Positions 42,915-53,304 of a stretch of 64,000 bases of DNA are shown here, piece by piece (position 1 is the first letter of the stretch; each line of letters starts with the position of its first letter). This DNA is from Acidimicrobiales bacterium (GTDB lineage: Bacteria; Actinomycetota; Acidimicrobiia; Acidimicrobiales; Poriferisodalaceae): assembly GCA_041394185.1 (NCBI GenBank), contig JAWKIQ010000001.1, positions 186,001-250,000 of the forward strand. The letters run 5' to 3'. A program made the position numbers and the translations under genes. Under the pieces are notes generated by a model that was given only the letters and a program-made list of their open reading frames with translations, searched no databases and was not told where the DNA came from.

Positions 42915-43877
42915 TCAACGGTTTGCCAGGAGGCGGGCCATGCCGTAGATGGCGGCGATGGTCGGGGTTTCGACTCCGACCCGCTGGGCGATTTCGTGGA
43001 CCACGCCGATCAAGGCCTCGACCTCGAGGCTCTTGGAGGCCTCGACGTCTTGGAGCATCGACGTCTTCATGGCCCCCAGTTCGAGTGTGACGGCGTTGCG
43101 CTCGTCTGGCGACTGAGCGATCGGAAGTCCGATTGCTTCACCTACCGCAGCGGCTTCGCTCATCGCCCGCATGCAGAAGTCGTTGACCAGGGGGTCGCCG
43201 ATGATGCGATCGGTAGTGGCTCTGGTCAGGGCAGACACCGGGTTCATGGTCATGTTTCCCCACAGCTTGAACCAGATCTGCTGCTGTATCGACGCGTCGA
43301 TCGGGGCGTCGAAACCGGCCTGGTTCAGTGCATCGGCGGCGGCCTGGGTCTGTGGCGAAATGCCACCGTCTGGCTGACCGACGATCAAGGTGTTGCCGAA
43401 GCGGTGGTGGCTGACGCCCGGCGCGGGGTTGGTGGCCGAAAGGTGGGCTACACAGCCGATGACCTGCCCGGTTGGGATGAGGTCGCGAAGCCGACCGTCG
43501 GGATCGACCGATGCCAGCGTCGCCCCCTCCAGCGGCCCTGCTCTGCCGTCGAAGAACCACCACGGAACGCCGTTCATCGCCAACAGCACCCGGGTTTGCG
43601 GGCCCATCAGCGGCTGGATTGCTTCGGCGGCCGAACGCAAGGCCGGCTCTTTGACGGCCACGACGATCAGATCCTGCTGGCCGAGCGATGCGGCGTCGGC
43701 CGCGGCCTCGACCGGGTAGTGGTGCAGTTCGCCGTCGACCTCGAGGCCCAACCCGTTGGCATGCAGGGCGGCGAGGGTGTCGCCTCGGGCAATCGCCGAC
43801 ACCCGCTGACCGGCCTGGGACAGTCGCGAGCCGATCAGGCCCCCGACCGCTCCGACACCGACCACACAGATCTTCAT
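42915..43877 (-). CDS. 2-dehydropantoate 2-reductase-like (ApbA/PanE family) protein
   Basis: The 320-residue protein starts MKICVVGVGAVGGLIGSRLS, the Rossmann NADP motif GxGxxG. VVAVKEPALRSAAEAI and the catalytic-region KLWGNMTMNPVSALTRATTD follow. The PanE/ApbA family reduces ketopantoate, but many paralogues act on other keto-acids. Placed in an operon with a Baeyer-Villiger-type monooxygenase, it is more likely a pathway-specific ketone reductase or dehydrogenase than the pantothenate enzyme. Confidence 0.85.
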   Translation of the reverse strand: MKICVVGVGAVGGLIGSRLSQAGQRVSAIARGDTLAALHANGLGLEVDGELHHYPVEAAADAASLGQQDLIVVAVKEPALRSAAEAIQPLMGPQTRVLLAMNGVPWWFFDGRAGPLEGATLASVDPDGRLRDLIPTGQVIGCVAHLSATNPAPGVSHHRFGNTLIVGQPDGGISPQTQAAADALNQAGFDAPIDASIQQQIWFKLWGNMTMNPVSALTRATTDRIIGDPLVNDFCMRAMSEAAAVGEAIGLPIAQSPDERNAVTLELGAMKTSMLQDVEASKSLEVEALIGVVHEIAQRVGVETPTIAAIYGMARLLANR

Positions 43878-44107
43878 GATGCGTGGGTCCTCAGGTACAG
43901 CGCGGACGCTTCTGCCGACAAGTCGGGAGCCTTCAGCATGCGTGCAAACTCGGCCCTCTCGTTTCCGAACCTCTTCGCGTCTTTGCCATCGGTCAACGCG
44001 TCGAACTCGAGGCCCCGCGCCTTGATCGTCGTGTGTTGCAAGATCGTTTCCTTTGAATTGGGCTCGGCGATCGTCAGGCGAACCGTGCCGGGCTTGACGA
44101 GTAGCCC
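43874..44107 (-). other. Open frame continuing 77 codons past the monooxygenase stop
   Basis: After the TGA at 44108-44110 the same frame stays open and reads VKPGTVRLTIAEPNSKETIL ... RAEFARMLKAPDLSAEASAL ... LRTHAS before the TGA at 43874-43876, which overlaps the ATG of the PanE-like gene. The composition looks coding, but no ATG or GTG starts it; TTG near 44042 is the only weak candidate. It could be a separate small protein with an odd start, a C-terminal extension cut by a nonsense mutation, or a readthrough product. A short stem (GGGCT...AGCCC) follows the TGA but is not SECIS-like. Confidence 0.45.
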
Positions 44108-45928
44108 TCAGTCGGTGGTGAAGACGAAGTGGTCGTCCATGTTGGCCTCGATCGTTGCGATGTGATCGATGTAGGCGGGGAACCCACCGTTGTAGTTGCC
44201 GTCCTGCCGACGATTCTCCTGGCCTTCGAAGTTGTAGTAGCCAGGCGTGCACTCGGCATTGCGGTTGGTCTTGCCTCGGTGTTTGATGACCTCTTGGACC
44301 CACCACTCCTCGGCGTCGGGCGTCACGTCGATGGTGTCGTACCCGTTGGCCCGGGCGTACTGGATGGCGTTGGCGATATGGTCGCCCTGCACCTGCAGCA
44401 GGTCGGTCAAGTTGAACTGGAACGACGCCTGGTAGCCGCCCATGATGAAGAGGTTCGGGAACCCGGCGGTGTGGATGCCCAGAAGCGTGCGAATGCCTTC
44501 GCCGTACTTCTCGTCGAGGTCGACCCCACCCTCGCCGACGATCCGGTTGTAGATGCCGGTCTTTTGGACCTCGAAGCCGGTCGCGTAGATGAGCAGGTCG
44601 ACCTCGTACTCGGTGCCTTCGAAGATCGGGCCTCGTTCCCCGATCTCGGTGATGCCCTTGCCCTTGGTGTCGACCAGGTGGACGTTCGGCCGGTTGAACG
44701 TCGGGAGATAGTCGTTGTGGAAGCACGGCCGTTTGCACATGAGCATGTACCAGGGCTTCAAAGCCTCAGCGGTCTCGGGATCTTCGACAACCTCGTCGAT
44801 GCGCCGATGGATGCGCATCATGGCATCGATGTTGTTGTTCTCCTGGCGGCGGATCTTCTCCTCACGAGTGACGCCAGGCTTCAGGGTGCTGCGACGTTCG
44901 GCCTGTTCTCTGAACTTCGAAACGATCTTCGCCCGGCGAGCCGCCTGCCATCCGGGTTGCAGCTTTGCCGCCCACTCCTCGCTGGTCTCCCAGTCGTCGC
45001 GGATGTCGATCGACGACGGGGTGCGCTGAAACACGTGAAGGCTCTTCGCGTGCTCGCCCAGATGCGGGATGATCTGAACGGCGCTGGCGCCCGTGCCGAT
45101 TATGCCCACCCGCAGATCGCCGAGCTTCTCGAGGTCGGGCCCTGTGAAGTCGTAGTCCCAGCGCGACGTGTGGAACGCGCGGCCACCGAACTTCTCCATG
45201 CCGTCGATCCGTGCCAGGCGCGGCTTGGCCAGGGTGCCGTTGGCGCACACCACGAACTTGGCCCGCATCGAGTCGCCGCGGTCGGTCGTGATGTTCCAGC
45301 ACGCTGCCGCTTCGTCCCAGACCGTGGACGTGACGGTGGTCTGGAAGACCGCGAGATCGTAGAGGTCGTACTTGCGGGCGATCGCCTGACAATGGGCAAA
45401 TATCTCGGGCCCCTCGGCGTAGTGACGTGAAGGGACGTAGTCCATCTCGTCGAGGAGCGGCAGGTAGTCGTATGAGACCACATCGCACGCCACGCCGGGA
45501 TAGCGGTTCCAGTACCAGGTGCCGCCCACGTCGGCCCCGCGTTCGACGATGCGGATGCTCTGAACGCCTCGTTCTCGGAGCCTGGCCGAGGTGAGCAGCG
45601 CCGAGAACCCGCCACCGATGAACAAGACGTCGACGATGTCGTCTTCGCCGTCGACGATCGGCTCTCGTTCGACCCAGTCGTCGGCGTAGGGATCGCGGGC
45701 GAGGTCGGCCATGGCGCCGTCGAGATCTCTGTACATCTCGGTGCCAGGCGGCCGATAGCCGAGCCGGAGGTCGCGCTCTCGAGCGAACTTCTCCTTGATG
45801 CGGTCGTAGTACTCCTGAGGTGGCCGGTCGCTGCGGTCGGAGGCGTCGAAGTTCAGTGTGAACTTGTCTTCCTTGGCTGTGTTCGAAGCGGCGTCAGTCG
45901 CCATGTTCGATTCGCCGTCAGTTGCCAT
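44108..45928 (-). CDS. Flavin-dependent monooxygenase, Baeyer-Villiger type
   Basis: The 606-residue protein has an N-terminal extension of about 95 residues and then FAD motif VDVLFIGGGFSALLTSARLR, the linker GADVGGTWYWNRYPGVACDV, and the BVMO-like signature FHTSRWDYDF around residue 255. The NADP motif VGIIGTGASAVQIIPHLGEH and DLLIYATGFEV follow. Such enzymes insert oxygen next to ketones or hydroxylate other substrates. It leads the minus-strand operon with the UGSC gene. A close relative is at 48204 on the other strand. The substrate is unknown; steroid, terpenoid or cyclic ketones are typical. Confidence 0.9.
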   Translation of the reverse strand: MATDGESNMATDAASNTAKEDKFTLNFDASDRSDRPPQEYYDRIKEKFARERDLRLGYRPPGTEMYRDLDGAMADLARDPYADDWVEREPIVDGEDDIVDVLFIGGGFSALLTSARLRERGVQSIRIVERGADVGGTWYWNRYPGVACDVVSYDYLPLLDEMDYVPSRHYAEGPEIFAHCQAIARKYDLYDLAVFQTTVTSTVWDEAAACWNITTDRGDSMRAKFVVCANGTLAKPRLARIDGMEKFGGRAFHTSRWDYDFTGPDLEKLGDLRVGIIGTGASAVQIIPHLGEHAKSLHVFQRTPSSIDIRDDWETSEEWAAKLQPGWQAARRAKIVSKFREQAERRSTLKPGVTREEKIRRQENNNIDAMMRIHRRIDEVVEDPETAEALKPWYMLMCKRPCFHNDYLPTFNRPNVHLVDTKGKGITEIGERGPIFEGTEYEVDLLIYATGFEVQKTGIYNRIVGEGGVDLDEKYGEGIRTLLGIHTAGFPNLFIMGGYQASFQFNLTDLLQVQGDHIANAIQYARANGYDTIDVTPDAEEWWVQEVIKHRGKTNRNAECTPGYYNFEGQENRRQDGNYNGGFPAYIDHIATIEANMDDHFVFTTD

Positions 45929-46086
45929 GTCGGATGACCTCGGTACTCGGTTCGGTGCGGGCGTGTCTGGGCAGTGCAGACGCAGCCCTGGCCATTTGCT
46001 CAGTCTTCAGGACACTTGTAGGTTCGGCAAAATCTCGGGGATGGGGATCGGCTTCGGCGGTCTCGACCGCTCGAAGGGGGCCACAC

Positions 46087-47295
46087 ATGCAGAACGAGGC
46101 GGATGTCTCGAGGACGTTCGACGCTGCTCCTGCTGCACTTCCCAAGCCGCTCGATGGAGTGCGGGTGTTGGACTTGACGCGGGTGTTCGCCGGGCCCATC
46201 GCCGGACGCACCCTCAGCGATCTCGGCGCCGACGTGGTGAAGGTAGAGCCGCCCGATGGCGACGTCACCCGTCTGTGGGGTCGCAAGATCGCAGGACTGT
46301 CGACCTACTTCACCCAGCAGAACTGTGGGAAGCGCAACGTCTGCATAGACCTGAACGCGCCCGGCGGCCCCGAGCTGGTCGCTCGGCTGGCCGAGCAGGC
46401 CGACATCGTCATAGAGAACTTCCGGCCCGGGGTGATGACCAGGTTCGGTCTCGACTGGGAGACCCTGTCTGCCAACAAACCTTCACTGATCATGCTGTCG
46501 ATCAGCGGCTTCGGCCAGGACGGTCCCGAGTCGCAGCGTGCCGCCTATGCGTCGATCATCCACGCCGAGTCGGGGATCCTGCCGGCTGCCGAGGATGACG
46601 AGATGCCGCTGGACATAGAGCTCAGTGCCGCAGACGTGCTGTCGGGCATGCACGGTGTCATTGCCGTGCTGGCCGCCCTTCGAACCCGAGACGCCACCGG
46701 CATCGGTCAGTACATCGACATGGCGATGATCGATGCCATGACCTTCTCTGCCGACATCATCATCAACGCCCTCGATGGCCATCGGCGCAGCGAGTCGCTC
46801 AACGGTGAGGTCTGGCCCACCGGTGACGGGCCGAAGATGCTCACCGGCGGCCTGCGCTGGATCTGGCATCAGCTGTCGGCCACGGCCGGACTGTCCGACC
46901 CGACCCCGGCCGACGCCGACGTGTCGGTCAAGATCGCATCCCGGCGGGCGATTATAAGCGAGTACCTGTGCAGCCTGCCCGACCGGGCGACGGTGATCGC
47001 AGCGTTGGACCGCGCCAACCTGGCCTGGGCCGACGTACGCGAGTGCGGCCAGGTTCTGGAGTCGCCGACGCTGGTGCATCGTCAGACCGTCGTCGACATC
47101 GACGATCGGGCCGGTGGCACTCGACCGGTCATTCGCAACCCCTACCGAATGTCGGCCACCGACCTTTCCGACGTCGGGGTCGCCGCCTTTCGCGGCGAGC
47201 ACAATGTCGAGGTGCTCGACGAGTGGCTCGGTGTGAGCGCCGAGGGCATCGCTGCCTTGAGCGCCGACGAGTGGGTCGAGAGGTCCGGGGCGTGA
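46087..47295 (+). CDS. CaiB/BaiF-type CoA-transferase (family III)
   Basis: The 402-residue protein starts at ATG 46087. PLDGVRVLDLTRVFAGPIAG, RTLSDLGADVVKVEPPDGDV and AEQADIVIENFRPGVMTRFG are family III CoA-transferase hallmarks. The acidic catalytic residue is normally an Asp near YIDMAMIDAM. These enzymes move CoA between carboxylic acids or act as racemases. Its GTGA overlap with a SnoaL-like gene and the nearby monooxygenases and SDR suggest activation of an acid product to its CoA ester. Confidence 0.9.
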   Translation: MQNEADVSRTFDAAPAALPKPLDGVRVLDLTRVFAGPIAGRTLSDLGADVVKVEPPDGDVTRLWGRKIAGLSTYFTQQNCGKRNVCIDLNAPGGPELVARLAEQADIVIENFRPGVMTRFGLDWETLSANKPSLIMLSISGFGQDGPESQRAAYASIIHAESGILPAAEDDEMPLDIELSAADVLSGMHGVIAVLAALRTRDATGIGQYIDMAMIDAMTFSADIIINALDGHRRSESLNGEVWPTGDGPKMLTGGLRWIWHQLSATAGLSDPTPADADVSVKIASRRAIISEYLCSLPDRATVIAALDRANLAWADVRECGQVLESPTLVHRQTVVDIDDRAGGTRPVIRNPYRMSATDLSDVGVAAFRGEHNVEVLDEWLGVSAEGIAALSADEWVERSGA

Positions 47296-47795
47296 GCGAC
47301 GAACTGGTGCGGCGCCTGGTGGACGAGTCGGACCTGAGGGACCTGCTCCATCGGTACGCGTTCGGGCTCGATCACGAGGACTGGGAGCTGTGGCGCGGCG
47401 TGTTCGCCGACGAGGTCACGATGGACATGAGCGACTACCAGCCCGACCCGCCACCGCGTGCTGCCCCCGCCGACCGAGTGGTGGCCAACGCCAAGGTCTT
47501 GTTCGCCGGGCTCGAACGCTCGCAACATTTCATGGGGTCGCACCGCTTCACCATCGAAGGTGACCGGGCCACCATCACCGCACACATGCGAGCAGAGCAC
47601 TGGTTGCACACCGGGCAGGGCGGTGACCGCTACACGATGTACGGCACCTACTTCGACGACGCAGTCCGCACCGACGACGGCTGGAAACTCGTCGTGGTGC
47701 GGCTGCGGCTGCTCCGCGAGGAGGGCAACCGAGCGCTCATGCGCGAGGCCGTCCGCCGGGGCAGAAAGCTCATCTCGGACGGCGACGGAGCGTGA
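47292..47795 (+). CDS. SnoaL-like (NTF2-fold) protein
   Basis: The 167-residue protein starts at GTG 47292, overlapping the CoA-transferase stop. LRDLLHRYAFGLDHEDWELW and RGVFADEVTMDMS are the first helix and strand of SnoaL-like/NTF2 cups. TMYGTYFDDAVRTDDGWKLV and VVRLRLL close the barrel. Members act as hydrolases, isomerases or dehydratases on polycyclic substrates. It overlaps a second SnoaL-like gene end-to-end on the other strand. Confidence 0.8.
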   Translation: MSDELVRRLVDESDLRDLLHRYAFGLDHEDWELWRGVFADEVTMDMSDYQPDPPPRAAPADRVVANAKVLFAGLERSQHFMGSHRFTIEGDRATITAHMRAEHWLHTGQGGDRYTMYGTYFDDAVRTDDGWKLVVVRLRLLREEGNRALMREAVRRGRKLISDGDGA

Positions 47796-48177
47796 CCACC
47801 CGATGAGCGACGCGCCAACCTTCGTCGGTCTTGACGACTTCGTCGTAGTAGGACGCTGTGCCCGCCAGCCCCTTCGGTTGCAGGGCGATGATCCGGAAGT
47901 TCAGCTTCACGCCATCGGTGGTCTCATCGACGTAGATGTTGGTCATCGTGTGGGTCTTGGGGTGCCTGGCGTCCTCGTCCATGAACCTCTTGATCGCAGG
48001 CAGCCCTTCCAGCAAAGGGACACCCAGATCGGTCAGGTCGAACACGGCGTCGTCGGTGAAGATGCGGTCGAGCCTGTCCCAGTCGCGGTCGTCGATCGCA
48101 TCTCCGTAGCGGCCAGGGAGTTCGTGCAGCTCGAGCCGGTCGGCGACCGAGATCGGATCGTTGTTGGGGATGGCCAT
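47770..48177 (-). CDS. Second SnoaL-like protein, opposite strand
   Basis: The 135-residue protein starts at ATG 48177 (MAIPNNDPISVADRLELHEL). PGRYGDAIDDRDWDRLDRIF, TDDAVFDLTDLG and GTASYYDEVVKTDEGWRVAH follow the NTF2 fold. It converges on the first SnoaL-like gene with a 26-bp overlap and diverges from the monooxygenase at 48204, sharing a promoter region of only about 26 bp. Confidence 0.8.
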   Translation of the reverse strand: MAIPNNDPISVADRLELHELPGRYGDAIDDRDWDRLDRIFTDDAVFDLTDLGVPLLEGLPAIKRFMDEDARHPKTHTMTNIYVDETTDGVKLNFRIIALQPKGLAGTASYYDEVVKTDEGWRVAHRVVTLRRRPR

Positions 48178-48203
48178 GTCCAACAGTACCGAAAGGCAGC
48201 ATC

Positions 48204-50074
<1,871 letters not shown>

Positions 50075-50078
<4 letters not shown>

Positions 50079-50929
50079 CTTCACAGAACGCGAGGTCGGG
50101 TCGCCTCGAAGGCCAGGTCGCCATCATCACCGGGGCCGGCAGCGGTATCGGGGCGGCCAGCGCACGGCGCTTCGTCGAGGAAGGCGCGAAGGTCCTGATC
50201 GCCGACATGACCGACAAGAAGGCCGTTCCGCTGGCCGAAGAGTTGGGCGATGCCGCCGAGTTCTTCCAGGCCGACGTGTCCCGGGAAGATGATGTCGAGG
50301 CCATGGTCGGAGCCGCTCTGGCGAAGTGGGGACGCCTCGACATCATGTTCAACAACGCCGGATTCGGCGGGGCGATCGGCCCGGTCGAGACGCTCACCGT
50401 CGACGATTTCGACATCACGTTCGATGTGCTGGTGAAGGGGGTGTTCCTCGGGATCAAGCACGCAACGCCGATCATGCGCGAACAGGGATCTGGTTCGATC
50501 ATCAACACTGCGTCGGTCGCCGGGCTGCAAGCGGGTTGGTCGCCCCACCTGTACAGCGTGGCCAAGGCGGCGGTGATCCACATGACCAAGTCCATGGCAC
50601 TGGAACTGGGCGAATATGGCGTGCGCTGCAACTGCATCTGCCCGGGCATCATCGCCACACCGCTGGCCGCCGGCTTCGCCAAGGCGACAGACGAGCAGCT
50701 CGCCCAGATGAAGGCGAGATTCGGCAAGACCCAGGTGTTGGGTCGCATCGGTGATCCGGTCGACATCGCCAACGCAGCGGTCTTCCTCGCCAGCGACGAG
50801 TCGAGCTACATCACCGGTCACGCGCAGGTGGTCGACGGGGGAGCGTTCGCCGGCAAGCCCTGGAACAAGCAGCACTCGAACATGACGGCTGCCCGCCCCA
50901 TCAAGATGTATCGCCCCGAGGGTCGCTGA
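50075..50929 (+). CDS. Short-chain dehydrogenase/reductase
   Basis: The 284-residue protein starts at GTG 50075, overlapping the monooxygenase stop. TGAGSGIG (near residue 20), NNAG, and YSVAK with the catalytic Tyr and Lys mark a classical SDR. GYRIGDPVDIANAAVFLASD-type and ITGHAQVVDGGAF sequences close it. The 7-alpha-hydroxysteroid-dehydrogenase-like pattern fits an alcohol-to-ketone step that would feed the monooxygenase. Confidence 0.92.
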
Positions 50930-50967
50930 GCTACAGGCGCTGGCGCGCTGTTGTTCAACCCTTGCCG

Positions 50968-51012
50968 TTGACAAACAGCGGTCTGTGCGTAATGTACAAC
51001 CATATGGTTGTA
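50968..51012 (+). promoter_or_regulatory. Promoter and ArsR operator over the regulator start
   Basis: TTGACA (50968-50973) and TAATGT (50990-50995) are 16 bp apart. An 18-bp perfect palindrome TACAACCATATGGTTGTA (50995-51012) overlaps the -10 end and contains the ATG at 51004. The RNA would be leaderless. Binding by the encoded ArsR protein would shut its own promoter. Confidence 0.7.
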
Positions 51013-51348
51013 TGTGGAGCCGATGAACTGAGCGATGACCGGGTCGACCGGATCTTCCGAGCGCTGGCCGATGCGACCCGACGCGACATCGTGCGACGAA
51101 CGCTGGCTGGTGAGGCGTCGGTCTCTGAGCTCGCGGCCGCGTACGACATGTCCTTCGCCGCCGTGCAGAAGCACGTCGCGGTGCTGGAAGAAGCGGATCT
51201 CGTCACGAAACGTTCGGTTGGCCGCCAAAGGATCGTTCGCGCCAACCCCGACACCATCCGCCGTGCTCAGGCGTTGCTGGACCGGTACGAGCAGATCTGG
51301 CGGTCGCGGATTGATCGGCTCGACGCCCTGCTCGCCGAGGACGAGTGA
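51004..51348 (+). CDS. ArsR-family repressor
   Basis: The 114-residue protein from ATG 51004 (MVVCGADELSDDRVDRIFRA) has a winged helix (ALADATRRDIVRRTLAGEAS, VSELAAAYDMSFAAVQKHVA, VLEEADLVTKRSVGRQRIVR). No metal-binding Cys pair is seen, so this is the non-metal subgroup that usually precedes an SRPBCC gene and regulates it. ATG 50992 is an alternative start but would lie within the -10 box. Confidence 0.88.
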   Translation: MVVCGADELSDDRVDRIFRALADATRRDIVRRTLAGEASVSELAAAYDMSFAAVQKHVAVLEEADLVTKRSVGRQRIVRANPDTIRRAQALLDRYEQIWRSRIDRLDALLAEDE

Positions 51349-51409
51349 CGCCGTCGCCACACCGCCGTCCACTCAACGAAACCCGAACCCCGACACAAGG
51401 ACAACACCC

Positions 51410-52388
51410 ATGCCGATCACTTCGGTCGAGAAGGATCTCGACGCCGTCACCCTGACCATCGTCGCCGACTTCGCCGCCACTCGTCAGCGCCTGTGGGAGG
51501 CATACACCGACCCCCGCCAGATCGAGCGATTCTGGGGTCCGGTCGAGTGGCCTGCGACGTTCACCCGTCACGACGCGTTTCCTGGCGGACGATCCGAGTA
51601 CTACATGACCGGACCCGACGGTGAGCGATCGGCCGGGTTCTGGGAGTTCCTTGCCGTCGACGAAGGTAGGTTCTTCGAGGTGCGTGATGGGTTCGCCGAG
51701 CCCGACGGGCACGAGAACACCGAGATGCCGTCGATGCGGATGACGTTCTCGTTCGAGGACACCGACGCGGGGTCGCGTCTTGTCATCACGACGCATTTGG
51801 TTCGGTCGACGAACTCGAGAGGCTGATCGAGATGGGCATGGAAGAAGGCATGAAGTCGGCAATGGGCCAGATAGACGATGTGCTGGCCGACCTCGAGTCG
51901 TTCGCCGCCGGGCGTGGCACCGAAGTTCAGATTCTCTCCGAGCTTCAGATCCGGGTCTCGCGGATCGTCCGCGGTTCGGTGGACGAGGTGTGGCGGGCAC
52001 ATCACAAGCCCGAACTGCTGCAGCGGTGGATGCTGGACCCGACGGCTGGACGATGCCGGTGTGCCAGGCCGCCACCGAGGTCGGCGAGACCTTCCGGTAC
52101 GAATGGGAACCCGAGGACGGATCGCCGGGACGTTTCGGCTTCACCGGCGATCTGCTCGAATCCGACCCGCCACACCGGGCCGTCACAACCGAGCAGATGA
52201 TCGGGATGGACGGTCCGGGAACGACAAACGAGATGACCCTCACCCCACTAGATGGGGGCACGCTCCTCAGCGTCGTCATCACGTACCCGAACGTCGAGAT
52301 GCGCGATGCGGTGCTGGGGACCGGAATGGTCGACGGCATGGAAGCCAGCTACCGCAGGCTCGAAAGCGTGATCGATCGCGACGCCTGA
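51410..52388 (+). pseudogene. Two-domain SRPBCC (AHSA1-like) protein, broken by two frameshifts
   Basis: From ATG 51410 the first frame gives an AHSA1 domain (FAATRQRLWEAYTDPRQIER, RLVITTH). Near 51793 the expected sequence FGSVDELERLIEMGMEEGMK continues in another frame. Near 52040 a second shift is needed to reach GWTMPVCQAATEVGETFRYE and the end VDGMEASYRRLESVIDRDA. Each piece is well conserved, so the intact gene would encode about 325 residues with two SRPBCC halves. The regulator upstream seems intact. Either the target has recently died or these are sequence errors. Confidence 0.75.
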
Positions 52389-52429
52389 CGCGAACGCCAC
52401 CACCGGCGACCCTTGCACGTCGAGCGGCT

Positions 52430-52945
52430 TCAGCGCAGCCAGTACCGCCGGACTGGGCCGCCGTCGCCATCGACGACGCTTTCGAGCTGGCCGCCGCACC
52501 GCTCTATCACCGTTGCCGAAGCGGTGTTGGTGTCGTCGCAGCAAAGCAGTGACCTTTCGACTCCTTCGCTGCGGGCGATCACCAGCGACTGCCGGAGGAT
52601 CTCGGTTGCGTGGCCGAGGCGTCGATGATCGGGTAGAACCCCGTATCCGATGTGGCCGCCCTGACGAGCGAGCCAATCGTTGAGCTCGAACCGAATGGAC
52701 GTACGTCCGACGATGCGCCCGTCGACCTCGGCCACCAGGAACGCCGCGGGAACGATACCCGCAGGCAGGTTGATGCCTCGACGGATGTCGCTGAGCCGCG
52801 CAATGTAGTCGTTCCAAGACACCGACTCGTCGAGTCCGAGTGCGAAGGACCACCCATCGGTCGCCAGCATCGTCCGGTGCCCAGCCAAGAACTCCGCTTC
52901 GTCGTCGCTGCGAAGAGGGCGTAGCCGAAGAACGGACCGGGACAT
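52430..52945 (-). CDS. GNAT-family acetyltransferase, RimJ-like
   Basis: The 171-residue protein starts MSRSVLRLRPLRSDDEAEFL, the typical first strand and helix of RimJ/RimL-like GNATs. FLVAEVDGRIVGRTSIRFEL and GHIGYGVLPDHRRLGHATEI supply the acetyl-CoA loop. TNTASATVIERCGGQLESVV closes the fold. Target unknown. Confidence 0.88.
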   Translation of the reverse strand: MSRSVLRLRPLRSDDEAEFLAGHRTMLATDGWSFALGLDESVSWNDYIARLSDIRRGINLPAGIVPAAFLVAEVDGRIVGRTSIRFELNDWLARQGGHIGYGVLPDHRRLGHATEILRQSLVIARSEGVERSLLCCDDTNTASATVIERCGGQLESVVDGDGGPVRRYWLR

Positions 52946-53304
52946 GAACCGGAACGTATCAGCCAGGCACGGTGCTAGTAGTCGAACGACTCCAGGGGGT
53001 TGAAAACGTCCCCGCGGGGACGTTTTCTCACGGCTCGTTTCGGTCGTCTCGAGGCCGCGTCCACTGGAGAAGGCGAGGGATCGTAAGCGGACGCCGAGTC
53101 AGTGCCGTGCGCTTTCGCCAGCTTCGATGACGATCGGCGAAAGGCCCGATCTGGGGTCGGATAGGGGTCGTCCAGGAGCGGGATCTGACCCCAGAAGCGG
53201 CGGCGGCCGCACCGACGGCGACTGAGCCGATCCGGGGCCAGCACGCGGGCGCTGCGCTCGCACTGCACATGCGCCCCGAAATGATGTTGAACTAGCTTTG
53301 GAGG
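52946..53304. other. Intergenic stretch with a terminator and a decayed coding piece
   Basis: Apart from the hairpin at 53002-53027, the only pattern is a minus-strand peptide RRRFWGQIPLLDDPYPTPDR encoded at about 53149-53205. A related peptide, RRRFWGRIRFVIDRDPTPDR, is encoded at 39706-39765. No start or family is clear, so I read it as a relic shared by two places. Confidence 0.4.
53002..53027. terminator. Perfect 26-bp palindrome, bidirectional terminator candidate
   Basis: GAAAACGTCCCC and GGGGACGTTTTC form a 12-bp stem with a GC centre that can itself pair, so the whole is self-complementary. The run of T or A at each end suits a terminator on both strands. It lies just past the 3' side of no known gene, between the GNAT start region and the SARP gene, so another role is possible. 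Confidence 0.5.

Noticed and set aside
42094..42948. Plus-strand frame of 284 codons over the 349-aa UGSC partner gene
   Set aside because: Antisense shadow of a gene supported by operon context and family-like motifs.
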